From the NCBI GenBank assembly GCA_023461275.1, contig JAEYMI010000014.1, positions 1 through 64,000 of the forward strand: 64,000 bases of DNA, written 5' to 3'. This DNA comes from Actinomycetes bacterium. Its GTDB lineage: Bacteria > Actinomycetota > Actinomycetes > Mycobacteriales > Mycobacteriaceae. Positions 32,084-42,081 of this stretch are shown here, piece after piece. Numbering within the stretch: the stretch's first letter is position 1; each line of letters begins with the position of its first letter. A program made the translations under genes and the position numbers. The notes below the pieces were generated by a model. That model was not told the origin of the DNA, searched no databases, and saw only the letters and a list, made by a program, of their open reading frames with translations.

Positions 32084-33729
32084 GACGTCTCCTCGCGATA
32101 CACCGGGATCTCACCGGTCCCGATCTTCTCCGCGGTGCGTCGAACATGCTGATCCACCTCATTGTTGAGCTGTGACCGCGCCAGGATCAGCGGGTCTTTG
32201 CGCAGGTCCATGAACAACGCGACGCACATGCCGATCATCACCACCAGGAACGGCAGCGCGGCGATGATGGCCATTTGTTTGATGCCGTTGAGGCCGTCGT
32301 CGCCGCTGATCGCCAGCAGCAGCGCCGCCACCGCGCCGGTGAGAACACCCCAGAACACGGTGACCATCCGCGACGGGTGCTCGGTGCCCTTCTCCGACAG
32401 CGTGCCCATCACCAACGACGCCGAATCCGCGCCCGACACAAAGAAGATCGCGACCAGAATCATCACCAGGGCCGACGCGATGCCGGTCCACGGCAGGTGG
32501 TCGAGGACCTCGAACAGGGTGTCCTCCGACGCTGCGGTCGCCGGATCGAAGTTGATAACGCCGTCGGTCTGCTCGCGGATGGCGGTACCGCCGAAGATGG
32601 AGAACCATACGAGCGACACCGTCGTCGGCACCACCATCACGCCGATGACGAACTCACGGATGGTGCGGCCCTTGCTGATCTTGGCAAGAAACATTCCGAC
32701 GAAGGGCGTCCAGGACACCCACCATGCCCAGTAGAAGATCGTCCAGCCGGCCAGCCAGCTTTCACCGTCGGCGTCGACGGTGGCCGACGACCGCGCCGAG
32801 AACGCGGTGATGTCGTTGGCGTAGGCGCCCAACGTGGTGGGTAGCAGGTTGAGGATGAACACCGTCGGCCCGGCGACGAAGACGAACACCGCGAGGATCA
32901 CCGCGAGCACCATGTTCGTATTCGACAGCCACTGAATGCCTTTGGCCACACCGGATACCGCCGACGCCACGAAAGCCGCGGTCAGGATCGCGATGATGGC
33001 GACCAACAGCAAGGTCGACGGCTGGTTGACCCACCCGGCCTTACTCAGACCCGAACCGATCTGCAGCGCACCGAGTCCCAGTGATGCGACGGTGCCGAAC
33101 AGGGTGGCGAAGATCGCCAGGATGTCGATGATCTTGCCGCCCAGGCCGTTGGTCTGGCCGCCGAGCAGCGGAGCGAACACCGCACTCATCAACTGGGTGC
33201 GGCCCAGCCGGTAGGTGCTGTAGGCGACGGCCAGACCGACCACGGCATACATCGCCCACGGATGGAAACCCCAGTGGAACATGGTGGTGGCCATGGCAAC
33301 CCGGATGTCACGGGCGTCGGTGCCGGGGGGTGCGGAGACGAAGTGATACAGCGGCTCGTACGAGCCGAAGAACATCAGGCCGATACCCATTCCGGCGCTG
33401 AACATCATCGCGATCCAGCTCACGGTGCGGTACTCGGGCTTGTCGCCGTCTTTACCGAGCGGGATCTTCCCATACTTGCTGGCTGCCAGGTACACGGCGA
33501 AGATCACGAAACCCGTTGCGGCGAGGATGAACAGCCATCCCAGAGTGCCGGTGATCCAACTCAGCACCGTTGCACCGACCGATGCGAGGTTGTCGGGTGC
33601 GACCAATCCCCAGGTCAGAAAGGCGATCACCAGCACAGCGGTGACTCCGAAGACCGTCGGGTCGATGCGCGGTTTGGTGGGTGGGGAGAACTCCGGCACG
33701 GACAGGCTGGTGGACGATTCGGTGAACAT
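32080..33729 (-). CDS. BCCT family glycine betaine transporter
   Basis: This 549-residue secondary transporter has the 12-helix BCCT core. Signature segments are FSAGMGIGLMFFGSYEPLYH (Gly-rich sodium/substrate helix), TTMFHWGFHPWAMYAVVGLA, and the Trp-rich WTIFYWAWWVSWTPFVGMFL that forms the trimethylammonium-binding cage, then ISKGRTIREF. It imports glycine betaine or a relative. The C-terminal cytoplasmic tail is short, without the long osmosensory extension of BetP, which suits catabolic uptake. It is 50 bp downstream of dmgO and overlaps iclR. Confidence 0.93.
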   Translation of the reverse strand: MFTESSTSLSVPEFSPPTKPRIDPTVFGVTAVLVIAFLTWGLVAPDNLASVGATVLSWITGTLGWLFILAATGFVIFAVYLAASKYGKIPLGKDGDKPEYRTVSWIAMMFSAGMGIGLMFFGSYEPLYHFVSAPPGTDARDIRVAMATTMFHWGFHPWAMYAVVGLAVAYSTYRLGRTQLMSAVFAPLLGGQTNGLGGKIIDILAIFATLFGTVASLGLGALQIGSGLSKAGWVNQPSTLLLVAIIAILTAAFVASAVSGVAKGIQWLSNTNMVLAVILAVFVFVAGPTVFILNLLPTTLGAYANDITAFSARSSATVDADGESWLAGWTIFYWAWWVSWTPFVGMFLAKISKGRTIREFVIGVMVVPTTVSLVWFSIFGGTAIREQTDGVINFDPATAASEDTLFEVLDHLPWTGIASALVMILVAIFFVSGADSASLVMGTLSEKGTEHPSRMVTVFWGVLTGAVAALLLAISGDDGLNGIKQMAIIAALPFLVVMIGMCVALFMDLRKDPLILARSQLNNEVDQHVRRTAEKIGTGEIPVYREETS

Positions 33730-33735
33730 GATTCC

Positions 33736-33770
33736 CTCTCGTTGTGGCGAACACTCTCGTTGTGGCGAAC
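33736..33770. repeat. Two tandem 17-bp repeats in front of the BCCT gene
   Basis: CTCTCGTTGTGGCGAAC occurs at 33736-33752 and 33754-33770, 18 bp apart, filling most of the 50-bp gap between dmgO and the transporter gene. The first copy lies next to the start codon, so on the mRNA (minus strand) the repeat covers the ribosome-binding region and could affect translation of the transporter. Confidence 0.75.
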
Positions 33771-33779
33771 GGAGCTGTG

Positions 33780-36257
33780 TCAGCGTCGAATCCGGTTCAT
33801 CTCCGGATCGACGACGGGGTCCGCGACGACGGCGGCGCGATAGGTGGTCATCTGATAGGCGACGTCGACGTCCGCGCCGACGTCGACGGTATTCGGCAGC
33901 CAGGCGTAGGCCAGGGATGCGCCGACGGTAGGTGACCAGCCGGCGCTGGTCACGTAGCCAACGGCCTCGGTGGTACCGGCGACGCTGACCGGTTCCTTAC
34001 CGAGGACAACTGCGGCCGGATCGGCGAACTGCAAGGTGCGCAGCGTCGACGACGATTCACGTTGCGTGAGTGCAGCTTTGCCGATGAAGTCCTCCTTGGT
34101 CATCCGTACCGCGAACTCCAGACCGGCGGCAGCCGGAGTGTGCTCGGTGGTCATGTCGGTACCGGCCGAACGGTAGCCCTTCTCCATCCGCAGACTGTTG
34201 AACGCGATGCGACCGGCGGGGATGATCCCGTGCGGTTCACCGGCGGCGAAGATCAGATCCCACAGCGCGCGACCGTATTCGGCGTCGGTGTAGATCTCCC
34301 ACCCGAGTTCGCCGACGTAGGAGACCCGCATCAGCGTCACCGGGACGGGACCGACGCTGGTCGTCATCGATCGAAAGTACTTGAGTCCGGGCGCGTCCGG
34401 GCTGCCATTGGTCAGATCGGTCGGGGTCAGTGGCGCGAGAACGTCACGCGCCAACGGTCCCCAGAGCCCGATACAGCAGGTGGCGCCGGTGATATCGCGC
34501 AGAGTCACCGAACCGTCGGCGGGCAGGTGTCTGCTGATCCAGTCGAAGTCGGTGGGCCCGTTGGCGCCGATCTGGAATGTCTGCTCTGCCAGGCGAGCGA
34601 CCGTGAGATCGGACCGCACACCGCCTTTCGCATCGAGCATGAGGGTGTAGGTCACCGAGCCGACGGACTTGTCGAGGTTATTGGTGGTCAGAGTCTGCAG
34701 CAGGCCGAGTGCGCCGGGCCCGGATAGTTCGTAGCGGGTCAGCGGTGTCATGTCGTACGCGGCGACGTGACTGCGGGTCCACGCGGCCTCGGCGGCACCG
34801 ATCGGTGACCAGTGCCGTGCTGACCACGAATCACGCTGTGGCACTGTGAATCCATCGGCTTCCAGCGTGGCGAGGATGGTCGCATTCGATTCGTACCAGG
34901 CCGGGCGTTCCCACATGCCCGACTCCCAGAACACCGCTCCCAGTTCGGTTTCCCGATCGAAGAACGGGCTGGTCCGGACGTTGCGAGGGGCGAGCTTCTG
35001 GTCGTGGGGGTGGATGATGTCGTAGACCTCGACGAACGACTGTGAGCTGGTAGTGAGGACCACGTCGTCGGCGAGTGCGGCCTTCTCGAAGCGATAGAGG
35101 TCGCATTCGTGTACGTCGATCCCCGGCGTGCCGTCGATCATCCACTCCGCCATGGTCCGTGCCACGCCGGCCGAGTGGGTCACCCACACCGCTTCGGCGA
35201 CCCAGAATCCCGAAAGGTCGCGGTGTTCACCCATGATCGAGTGGCCGTCGGGGGTGAAGGAGAAGATGCCGTTGAAGCCCTCGTCGACCTTGCCGCTACC
35301 CAACTCGGGTAGCAGCGTGACGGTGTGCTCCCAGGCCTCCTCGAAATCGCCCGGCGTGAACATGAGTTTCGACGGCATCGAGTCGGCGTCGATCGGCATG
35401 TGGTGGTCGAGGCCGTTGACATCCGACGGCATGGGCCGGTGTCCGTAGTAGCCGATGCCGATGCGGTCACCGTGTTCGCGGTAGTAGAGGTCCCGGTCCT
35501 GATGGCGCAGGATCGGCATCGTCGCCTCGACGAGTGCGGAATTGACGCCGACCCGGGATTCGACGGTGGTGCTGATCGCGTACTGATGGGCCATGGGCAC
35601 CAGCGGGATGGTCAGCCCGACGCGTCGGCCGAACTGGGCACCCCAGAAACCGGTGCAGCACACCACGATATCGGCGTCGACGATACCGGTGGCGGTGCGG
35701 ACACCACGGACTGAGCCGTTCTCCTCGACGACGTCGATCACCTCCTGGTTGCCGACGAACTTCGCGCCCCGCGACATGGCGCGGGTGGCCTGTGCCTCCA
35801 CGGCACGCATGGCCTTCGCGAGACCGTCACGCGGAGTGAACAATCCGCCCAGCACCTGGTCGCGGTCGAGGAGCGGGTACTTCGCGGCGCACTGTTCTGG
35901 TGAGAGCAGCTCGTGTTCGACGCCACGCGACGACGCCCACCCGGCCTTGCGGTGCAGATCTGCCCAGCGTGCCTCGGTGGTGGCCACTTCGAGTCCGCCG
36001 ACGTGGTTGAAGCACCAGCCGTCGGGATGTTCGAGGGAGGAGAACTTCTCGATCGTGTACGAGGCGAGTGCGGTCATCGTCTTCGACGGGTTGGTGGCGA
36101 ACACCAGACCCGGTGCGTGCGAGGTGGATCCGCCGGTGGTGAACAGTGAGCCGCGGTCCAGGACGGTGACGTCGGTCCAGCCGCGCATGGTCAGTTCGTC
36201 GGCCAGCGACGACCCGACGATACCGGCGCCGACGATGACGACTTTCGGTGGAGTCAT
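33780..36257 (-). CDS. dmgO: Dimethylglycine oxidase/dehydrogenase (FAD plus tetrahydrofolate domains)
   Basis: This 825-residue enzyme matches Arthrobacter dimethylglycine oxidase (830) in length and order. The FAD domain opens with VVIVGAGIVGSSLADELTMR and contains TSHAPGLVFATNPSKTM, YYREHGDRIGIGYYGHRPMP and EGFNGIFSFTPDGHSIMGEH. A GcvT-like folate domain follows from about 430, with YDMTPLTRYELSGPGALGLL, ATCCIGLWGPLARDVLAPL and MRVSYVGELGWEIYTDAEYG. It demethylates dimethylglycine to sarcosine and passes the one-carbon unit to tetrahydrofolate. It lies between purU and the transporter. An oxidase cannot be distinguished from a dehydrogenase by sequence alone. Confidence 0.92.
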   Translation of the reverse strand: MTPPKVVIVGAGIVGSSLADELTMRGWTDVTVLDRGSLFTTGGSTSHAPGLVFATNPSKTMTALASYTIEKFSSLEHPDGWCFNHVGGLEVATTEARWADLHRKAGWASSRGVEHELLSPEQCAAKYPLLDRDQVLGGLFTPRDGLAKAMRAVEAQATRAMSRGAKFVGNQEVIDVVEENGSVRGVRTATGIVDADIVVCCTGFWGAQFGRRVGLTIPLVPMAHQYAISTTVESRVGVNSALVEATMPILRHQDRDLYYREHGDRIGIGYYGHRPMPSDVNGLDHHMPIDADSMPSKLMFTPGDFEEAWEHTVTLLPELGSGKVDEGFNGIFSFTPDGHSIMGEHRDLSGFWVAEAVWVTHSAGVARTMAEWMIDGTPGIDVHECDLYRFEKAALADDVVLTTSSQSFVEVYDIIHPHDQKLAPRNVRTSPFFDRETELGAVFWESGMWERPAWYESNATILATLEADGFTVPQRDSWSARHWSPIGAAEAAWTRSHVAAYDMTPLTRYELSGPGALGLLQTLTTNNLDKSVGSVTYTLMLDAKGGVRSDLTVARLAEQTFQIGANGPTDFDWISRHLPADGSVTLRDITGATCCIGLWGPLARDVLAPLTPTDLTNGSPDAPGLKYFRSMTTSVGPVPVTLMRVSYVGELGWEIYTDAEYGRALWDLIFAAGEPHGIIPAGRIAFNSLRMEKGYRSAGTDMTTEHTPAAAGLEFAVRMTKEDFIGKAALTQRESSSTLRTLQFADPAAVVLGKEPVSVAGTTEAVGYVTSAGWSPTVGASLAYAWLPNTVDVGADVDVAYQMTTYRAAVVADPVVDPEMNRIRR

Positions 36258-36309
36258 GGTTGGTGGTCCTTCATGTCAAGTGCTGGGTTGGTCGGGAAGT
36301 GCTTGTGGT

Positions 36310-37167
36310 TCAGCTGAAGACGACGGTGCTGGTGCCGTTCATCAAAACGCGGTTCTCGCAGTGCCAGCGGACCGCGCGGGAGAGTGCGACCGCTTCGGCG
36401 TCGCTGCCGACGGTGGCCAGGCGACGTGGGTCATGGGTGTGGTCGATGCGGATCACCTCCTGCTCGATGATCGGTCCCTCGTCGAGGTCCGGGGTCACGT
36501 AATGCGCTGTGGCGCCGACATACTTGACGCCACGCTCGTGGGCCTGGTGATAGGGCTTGGCGCCCTTGAATCCCGGCAGGAACGAGTGGTGGATGTTGAT
36601 GGCCCGGCCGCGCAGTTCCGTGCAGGTGGTATCGGAGAGGATCTGCATGTAGCGGGCCAGCACCACGAGCTCGGCGTCGTAGGAGTCGACGAGTTCGAGC
36701 ATCTGCGCCTCGGCCTGCGGCTTGGTGTCCGGGGTGACCGGGATGTGATGGAAGGGCAGTCCGGCCGATTCGGCCATCGGTGCCAGGTCGGTGTGATTCG
36801 ACGCCACGGCCACCAGCTCGGCCCCGAGAATGCCTGCCCGCCAACGGAAGATCAGGTCGTTGAGGCAGTGACCCAGTTTCGACACCAGAACCAGCACGCG
36901 GGGCGGTGTGCCGTCGGTGATCGTGTATTCGGCGTTGAGCCCGGCGGCGAGATGGTCGAAGGCGGTGGCCAGCTCATCGGTCGTCGACGCTCGCGCCGAG
37001 GCGAATTCGGTTCGGACGAACAGACTCTGGCTGATCGGATCGTCGAACTGTCGGTGGTCGATGACCTCGCAGCCGTGGCTGTAGAGAAAGGAGCTGACGG
37101 CGTGCATGATGCCGCTGCGCGACGGACACCGCAGGGTGAGGGTGAAGTGGTGGGGATCGGTGCTCAT
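36310..37167 (-). CDS. purU: Formyltetrahydrofolate deformylase
   Basis: This 285-residue protein has an N-terminal ACT domain (about 5-80, TLTLRCPSRSGIMHAVSSFL) and a formyl-hydrolase domain with SNHTDLAPMAESAGLPFHHI, INIHHSFLPGFKGAKPYHQA and TPDLDEGPIIEQ, which carry the Asn-His-Asp catalytic set. It releases formate from 10-formyl-THF and regenerates tetrahydrofolate, needed because the two demethylases load THF with one-carbon units. I chose ATG 37167, overlapping the soxG stop by ATGA. The frame upstream of it lies inside soxG. Confidence 0.93.
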   Translation of the reverse strand: MSTDPHHFTLTLRCPSRSGIMHAVSSFLYSHGCEVIDHRQFDDPISQSLFVRTEFASARASTTDELATAFDHLAAGLNAEYTITDGTPPRVLVLVSKLGHCLNDLIFRWRAGILGAELVAVASNHTDLAPMAESAGLPFHHIPVTPDTKPQAEAQMLELVDSYDAELVVLARYMQILSDTTCTELRGRAINIHHSFLPGFKGAKPYHQAHERGVKYVGATAHYVTPDLDEGPIIEQEVIRIDHTHDPRRLATVGSDAEAVALSRAVRWHCENRVLMNGTSTVVFS

Positions 37168-37724
37168 GGCGTGGGGGCTTTCAGGTGCGAGTTGGCGGTG
37201 TTCTGTGGGGCGGTGTTCTCGATGGCCCGATACTCGACACCACTGTCGATGAGCCATGCGGTCAGGTAATCGGCGAACGAGCTGCGGACGAAGATCACGA
37301 AGCCGGCCGCGCCGTCGACTTCGGAGTCGGCGCGGTGCAGAATGACTCCCGCCTGCGCGAGAAGTGTTTGTGCCGCGGCATTCTCATCGAACGAGCGTTC
37401 GTCGAGGTCGATGGCGCAACCATGTGCCAGCAGCGTGCGCGCATGGGGGCCGTCGAGCACGATGCGGGTTCGCTGGGCGGAGGTATCGCACACGTATGCG
37501 CCGCTGCCGCAGAGCGTTTCCATCTCGGCGACGAAGTCACGCGGTGCGATCCCGCCACGATAGAGCAGCCATTCGTCGGGTCCGAGCCAGACCGCGGCGG
37601 TGCCGTCGGGGCCGCGGGAGATCGAGCAGGCCGCCGGAAGTCCGAGCCGTGCGATCGTTGCGGGATCATCGGTGCGGACGGTCACCTGGGCGACCGGGGT
37701 CTCGGTGGTCAATGTGTCAGCCAT
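37164..37724 (-). CDS. soxG: Sarcosine oxidase gamma subunit
   Basis: This 186-residue subunit of heterotetrameric sarcosine oxidase shows the typical low-conservation pattern: VWLGPDEWLLYRG, the ACT-like folds CDTSAQRTRIVLDGPHARTL, a DLDERSF segment, and FVRSSFADYLTAWLIDSGVE near the end. It is catalytically inactive and needed for assembly. The start at 37724 overlaps the soxA stop by eight bases and has GAAGGAG upstream. It lies in the normal position between soxA and purU. Confidence 0.9.
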   Translation of the reverse strand: MADTLTTETPVAQVTVRTDDPATIARLGLPAACSISRGPDGTAAVWLGPDEWLLYRGGIAPRDFVAEMETLCGSGAYVCDTSAQRTRIVLDGPHARTLLAHGCAIDLDERSFDENAAAQTLLAQAGVILHRADSEVDGAAGFVIFVRSSFADYLTAWLIDSGVEYRAIENTAPQNTANSHLKAPTP

Positions 37725-40533
37725 CGCGGCGGGCTCCTTCGGGATCGACGAAAACCGGTGTGGTGACCTCGACTTCGCACAGCGCGTCGCCGATCGGAAC
37801 ATCGAGACGGTCACCGATCCGGTCGCGGCCCCCCTTGATCATCGCGAGAGCAAAGGTGCGGCCGAGCTCGGCGCTGCGGTAGCTGGAGGTGACGTGGCCG
37901 AGCATCGGTACCGGTGGTGGCGGCAGAGTTCGATCGGTGCGGTGATCGATGATCTGCGAACCCTCCGGCAGCCGAGTGGAACCGTCCACCGGGAGCAGTC
38001 CGACGAGGTGCTTGCGGTCGGCGAGGGCGTTCGAGGCCCGCGCGAAGGAACGTTTGCCGATGAAGTCGGGCTTCTTCTTCGAGACCACCCAGCTCATGCC
38101 GAGGTCGTGTGGACTCACGGTGCCATCGGTGTCCTGGCCGATGATGGGATAGCCCTTCTCGGCGCGCAGGACGTGCATCGTCTCGGTGCCGTACGGCGTG
38201 ATCCCTTGTGCCGCACCGGCATCGATGAGCGCCTGCCATACCGCTGGGGCATACCGGCCACCGACGTTGACCTCGTAGGCCAACTCGCCGGAGAAGCTGA
38301 CCCGCCCGATCCGGACTGCCACGTCACCGTCATCGGCTGTGGCGAAGGTGGTGTCGCGCCAGGCCATGAACTCGAAGGTCTCATTCGTGACGTCGAGGTC
38401 GCTGAAGACCGCCCCCACCACATCGCGCGAGCGTGGGCCGACAACCGGGAAGGTTGCGGTCTGGTCGGTCAGCGACGTGGTGAAGACCTTCAGGTGCGGC
38501 CACTCCGTCTGATGCCATTCCTCCATCCAGTCCAGGATGGCCGCGGCATTGCCGGTGGTGGTGTACACGGTGTAGCGGTCGTCGGCGATGCGCATGACGG
38601 TGCCGTCGTCCTTGACCATGCCGTCGGGTCCGCACATGACGCCGTAGCGGATCTTTCCGACCGCCAGCGTGCTCATCATGTTGGTGTAGAGCAGGTCGAG
38701 GAAGGCCGGCGCGTCGGGTCCGGCGACGTCGATGACGCCGAGCGTCGAACCGTCGAGGATGCCGACTCCGCCTCGTACCGCGGCACATTCGCGCAGTACG
38801 GCGGCGTGCATGTCCTCACCGCGCTGCGGGTAGTAGCGTGGCCGCTTCCACTGCCCGACGTCCTCGAACACCGCGCCGTGGTCGACATGCCAGGCGTGGA
38901 TCGGGGTGATGCGCACCGGATCGTAGAGCTGACCCCGATCGCGGCCGGCGAGGGCGGCGAACGAGACCGGCGTGTACGGCGGCCGGAAGGTGGTAACCCC
39001 GGCGTGATCGATGTCGACGCCGAGCATGGCCGCGACAATGCCGGACGTGACCACTCCCGACGTCTTGCCCTGGTCGTGCGCGGTGCCGATGGTGGTGTAG
39101 CGCTTGACATGTTCCACCGAGCGCATACCGGCCCCGAGCGCGCGGGCGATATCGGCGACGGTCGCATCGCGCTGCAGGTCGACGAACGAGGTGGTCGCCT
39201 CGGCGTCGGGTACATACCAGTAGGTCGCGGGGGTGACCTGGATTCGATCGTCGACGTGCGGCACGCCACGGAACTCCGGCGCCATGATGCCCAGTGCGCT
39301 CAAGGTGGTCAGCGCGCCGCGTCGACCGTCGGTCAGGCAGGCACCGGTGCTGCTCACACCTGCTGCGGCACCGACGATCACGGCGTTCGGCAGTGTTCCG
39401 ACGGGGAGGAAGGCCGCGGCGTTCTCGTCGAAGGCAAGACCACCGCGGAGCTGACTCCACAGGTGCGCGGCCGGATTCCATCCTCCGCTGACCAGGACGG
39501 TGTCGCAGTCGATGGTGCTGCCGTCGAGAAGAGTTGCGCCACTGACCTGATCGTTGCCGACGGCGCGGTTCACCGCGGAGCCGAGGATGATTCGCACGTT
39601 GCGTGCGGCGGCCGCTGAGCGAAGGTCGTCGGCGATGGTGGCCCGGGTGTCGACGATGGCGGCGATGGTGGTGCCGGCGTCAGCGAGGGCGAAGGCGGAG
39701 CCGTATGCGGCGTCACCGGAGGTGAACACGACTGCGGTGTCGGCGACGCGGACCGCGTGTCGACGCAGGTAGTCGGTGGCGGCGCCGGCCAGCATCACAC
39801 CGGGAAGGTCGTTGTCGGCGAACGCGATCGGCCGTTCGTGCGCGCCGGCGGCGATGATGATGCGTCGTGCCCGGATCCGGTGCACGCGCTGCCGCGAGAT
39901 GTGTGCGGGTGCGGCTCCGAGATGATCGGTACGACGCTGCACCGCCAGGACGAATCCGTCGTCGTAAGCGCCGAAGGCAGTGGTGCGTTGTAGCCGTTCG
40001 GTGTTGGGGAGCGCGTCGAACTCCGTGACGGCGTCATCCACCCACGACGCCCATGGCGTCGCGCCGCCGGGCTCACCGCGATCGTCGACGAGCAGGACCC
40101 GGGCGCCGGCACGTGCGGTGATCAGCGCCGCCATCAGACCGGCGGCGCCGGCACCGACGACCAGCACGTCGGGGTGATGGTGCAGCGCATCGTATCTCGC
40201 GGTGTCGGGTTCGGTGCTGAGCTTGCCCCATCCGGGCACACCGTGGGTGACCAGGCCGGGGCACAGATCGATGGTGGTCGCCGGCACCATCGGCTCGCTG
40301 TAGGGCGCGTCGACGCCGATCTGCGCGGTCGCATCCTCGCCCCACGCACCGGTGACGCCGCGGGGCCGCCCGAGGTTGACGCTGGTGGTGATCGTGCGAA
40401 CACCGTTGGCCAGCAATGCCGATGCCACGGTGTCACCGCGGTAGCCGGTGTAGGTGGCGCCGTCGAAGACGAAGTCGATGGGGGCGCTGCGGTCGATGCG
40501 CCCGCCGGTGGGAACGCGGTGTGACTGCGTCAT
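37717..40533 (-). CDS. soxA: Sarcosine oxidase alpha subunit
   Basis: This 938-residue subunit of heterotetrameric sarcosine oxidase starts with a ferredoxin-like fold (FVFDGATYTGYRGDTVASAL). It continues with an NAD-binding flavoprotein domain (VLVVGAGAAGLMAALITARA, VLLVDDRGEPGGATPWA, IIIAAGAHERPIAFADND) and ends with a folate-binding GcvT-like domain (about 560-930, SFSGELAYEVNVGGRYAP and LRAEKGYPIIGQDTDG). The complex oxidises sarcosine to glycine, making methylene-THF and H2O2. It overlaps soxD and soxG by four and eight bases. A long antisense open frame across it is only a GC-rich shadow. Confidence 0.94.
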   Translation of the reverse strand: MTQSHRVPTGGRIDRSAPIDFVFDGATYTGYRGDTVASALLANGVRTITTSVNLGRPRGVTGAWGEDATAQIGVDAPYSEPMVPATTIDLCPGLVTHGVPGWGKLSTEPDTARYDALHHHPDVLVVGAGAAGLMAALITARAGARVLLVDDRGEPGGATPWASWVDDAVTEFDALPNTERLQRTTAFGAYDDGFVLAVQRRTDHLGAAPAHISRQRVHRIRARRIIIAAGAHERPIAFADNDLPGVMLAGAATDYLRRHAVRVADTAVVFTSGDAAYGSAFALADAGTTIAAIVDTRATIADDLRSAAAARNVRIILGSAVNRAVGNDQVSGATLLDGSTIDCDTVLVSGGWNPAAHLWSQLRGGLAFDENAAAFLPVGTLPNAVIVGAAAGVSSTGACLTDGRRGALTTLSALGIMAPEFRGVPHVDDRIQVTPATYWYVPDAEATTSFVDLQRDATVADIARALGAGMRSVEHVKRYTTIGTAHDQGKTSGVVTSGIVAAMLGVDIDHAGVTTFRPPYTPVSFAALAGRDRGQLYDPVRITPIHAWHVDHGAVFEDVGQWKRPRYYPQRGEDMHAAVLRECAAVRGGVGILDGSTLGVIDVAGPDAPAFLDLLYTNMMSTLAVGKIRYGVMCGPDGMVKDDGTVMRIADDRYTVYTTTGNAAAILDWMEEWHQTEWPHLKVFTTSLTDQTATFPVVGPRSRDVVGAVFSDLDVTNETFEFMAWRDTTFATADDGDVAVRIGRVSFSGELAYEVNVGGRYAPAVWQALIDAGAAQGITPYGTETMHVLRAEKGYPIIGQDTDGTVSPHDLGMSWVVSKKKPDFIGKRSFARASNALADRKHLVGLLPVDGSTRLPEGSQIIDHRTDRTLPPPPVPMLGHVTSSYRSAELGRTFALAMIKGGRDRIGDRLDVPIGDALCEVEVTTPVFVDPEGARRDG

Positions 40534-40787
40534 CGGTTCTTACCTCCAGGTGTGAAGGCGTAAGTGACCGTGTCGCGGTCGATGGTGAACCACTGGCGGC
40601 AGCCGGCCGAGTGGCACCACCGTTCGGTCATGACGCCCTTGGGGTTTGGCCGGAAGAACAGGTACCGGGCCCACGAGGCGTCGTCGAGGTCGGCGGGTTG
40701 CTCGGGGTAGGCGATGCCGGCCGCGGCGCCGTAGTGGAACTCGGTCTCCTCGCGGGGACCGCAGTGGGGGCAGGGAATCATCTGCAT
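40530..40787 (-). CDS. soxD: Sarcosine oxidase delta subunit
   Basis: This 85-residue zinc protein is the small subunit of heterotetrameric sarcosine oxidase. The ligands stand at the known positions: Cys6 and Cys9 (IPCPHCG), His59 and Cys63 (WCHSAGCRQWF). The core YLFFRPNPKGVMTERW is typical of the family. I chose ATG 40787 (MQMIPC), with AGAGG five bases upstream. The stop overlaps the soxA start by four bases. A longer upstream frame is antisense to noncoding sequence and soxB and was discarded. Confidence 0.94.
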   Translation of the reverse strand: MQMIPCPHCGPREETEFHYGAAAGIAYPEQPADLDDASWARYLFFRPNPKGVMTERWCHSAGCRQWFTIDRDTVTYAFTPGGKNR

Positions 40788-40818
40788 GGTGGCCTCTGGG
40801 ATGTGGTCGGGAGTCAGG

Positions 40819-42072
40819 TCAGTGGGCGACGGCGGCGGCGCCGTGCTCGTCGATGAGTGCGCCCGTAGTGAAGCGATCAAGCGTGAACGGAGCGTTGATC
40901 TCGTGCGGGCTGCCGGTGGCAACCGTGTGCGCCATGCACCAGCCGACGCCGGGTGTTGCCTTGAAACCGCCTGTGCCCCAACCACAATTGAGAAAGAGAT
41001 TCTCGTACGGGGTGGCACCGATGATCGGGGACGCATCCGGGGTGACGTCGACGATGCCGCCCCAGGTTCGCAGCAGGCGCGCCCGTCCGAAGACCGGGAA
41101 CAACTCCACCGCGGCGGCCATCTGGCGTTCGATGATGTGGAAGGCGCCGCGCTGCCCGTAACCGTTGTAGCCGTCGACACCGGCGCCCATCACCAGCTCA
41201 CCCTTGTGGGCCTGAGAGACGTACACGTGCACCGCATTCGACATCACGACGGTCGGATGGATGGGTTCGAGCAGCTCAGACACCAACGCCTGCAACGGGT
41301 GACTCTGGATGGGCACTCCGAAGCCCAGCTTGTCGGTAAGTGTCGACGTGTGTCCGGCCGCGCACATGGCCACGGTGCCGGCATTGATTCGGCCGCGGCT
41401 GGTCTCGACGGCGGTGATGCGGTCGCCGTCGGTGACGAAGCCGGTGACCTCGCAGTTCTGAATGATATCGATACCGGCGTCGGTGGCGTTGCGGGCGAAA
41501 CCCCAGGCCACCCAGTCGTGTTTGGCGATCCCGCCGCGCGGCTGAAACGTGGCGCCGAGCACGGGGTAGCGGATGTCGGCGGAGGTGTTGACGATGGGGC
41601 ACACCTGCGCGACCTGCTTGGGATCGAGCCACTCGGCGTCGATTCCGTTGAGCCGGTTCGCCTCGACGCGCCGGATGCTGTCGCGCACATCCTGTTCGGT
41701 GTGTGCGAGGTTGAGGACTCCGCGTTGGCTGAACAGGATCGGGTAACCGAGTTCGTCTTCGAGCCCCTCCCAGAGTTTGAGGGAGTGCTCGTAGATTCCG
41801 GCGCTCTCATCCCATAGGTAGTTCGACCGGATCAACGTGGTGTTGCGGGCCATGTTTCCGCCGGCCAGCCAACCGCGTTCCAGCACAGCAACATTGGTGA
41901 TGCCATGATTGCGGGCCAGGTAGTGTGCGGTGGCCAGGCCGTGGCCACCGCCACCGATGATGACGACGTCATAGGACGACTTGGGTTCCGGATTGGGCCA
42001 CAGGTGCTCGGGGTGCTGCGGGAGGTGCGCGCCGGGAGGTGCGGTGTCGGGGCTCGAGGTGGGGGTGATCAT
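40819..42072 (-). CDS. soxB: Sarcosine oxidase beta subunit
   Basis: This 417-residue subunit holds the sarcosine site and both FAD and covalent FMN. It has [20 protein letters not shown] as the dinucleotide fold, [20 protein letters not shown], and [17 protein letters not shown], whose His (about 185) corresponds to the FMN-linked His of characterised enzymes. The C-terminal part with [20 protein letters not shown] and [17 protein letters not shown] closes the flavin site. It lies nine bases after gbcB and 31 before soxD in one operon. Confidence 0.94.
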   Translation of the reverse strand: MITPTSSPDTAPPGAHLPQHPEHLWPNPEPKSSYDVVIIGGGGHGLATAHYLARNHGITNVAVLERGWLAGGNMARNTTLIRSNYLWDESAGIYEHSLKLWEGLEDELGYPILFSQRGVLNLAHTEQDVRDSIRRVEANRLNGIDAEWLDPKQVAQVCPIVNTSADIRYPVLGATFQPRGGIAKHDWVAWGFARNATDAGIDIIQNCEVTGFVTDGDRITAVETSRGRINAGTVAMCAAGHTSTLTDKLGFGVPIQSHPLQALVSELLEPIHPTVVMSNAVHVYVSQAHKGELVMGAGVDGYNGYGQRGAFHIIERQMAAAVELFPVFGRARLLRTWGGIVDVTPDASPIIGATPYENLFLNCGWGTGGFKATPGVGWCMAHTVATGSPHEINAPFTLDRFTTGALIDEHGAAAVAH

Positions 42073-42081
42073 GGCGTCCTT

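Noticed and set aside
35593..37269. Long plus-strand open frame across dmgO, purU and soxG
   Set aside because: It spans three real genes on the opposite strand, each with clear motifs and start overlaps. The antisense translation resembles nothing.
37600..39618. Long plus-strand open frame (over 670 codons) across soxA
   Set aside because: It is antisense to soxA, whose full set of flavin and folate-domain motifs is intact. The antisense product has a composition typical of GC-rich shadow frames and no recognisable domain.
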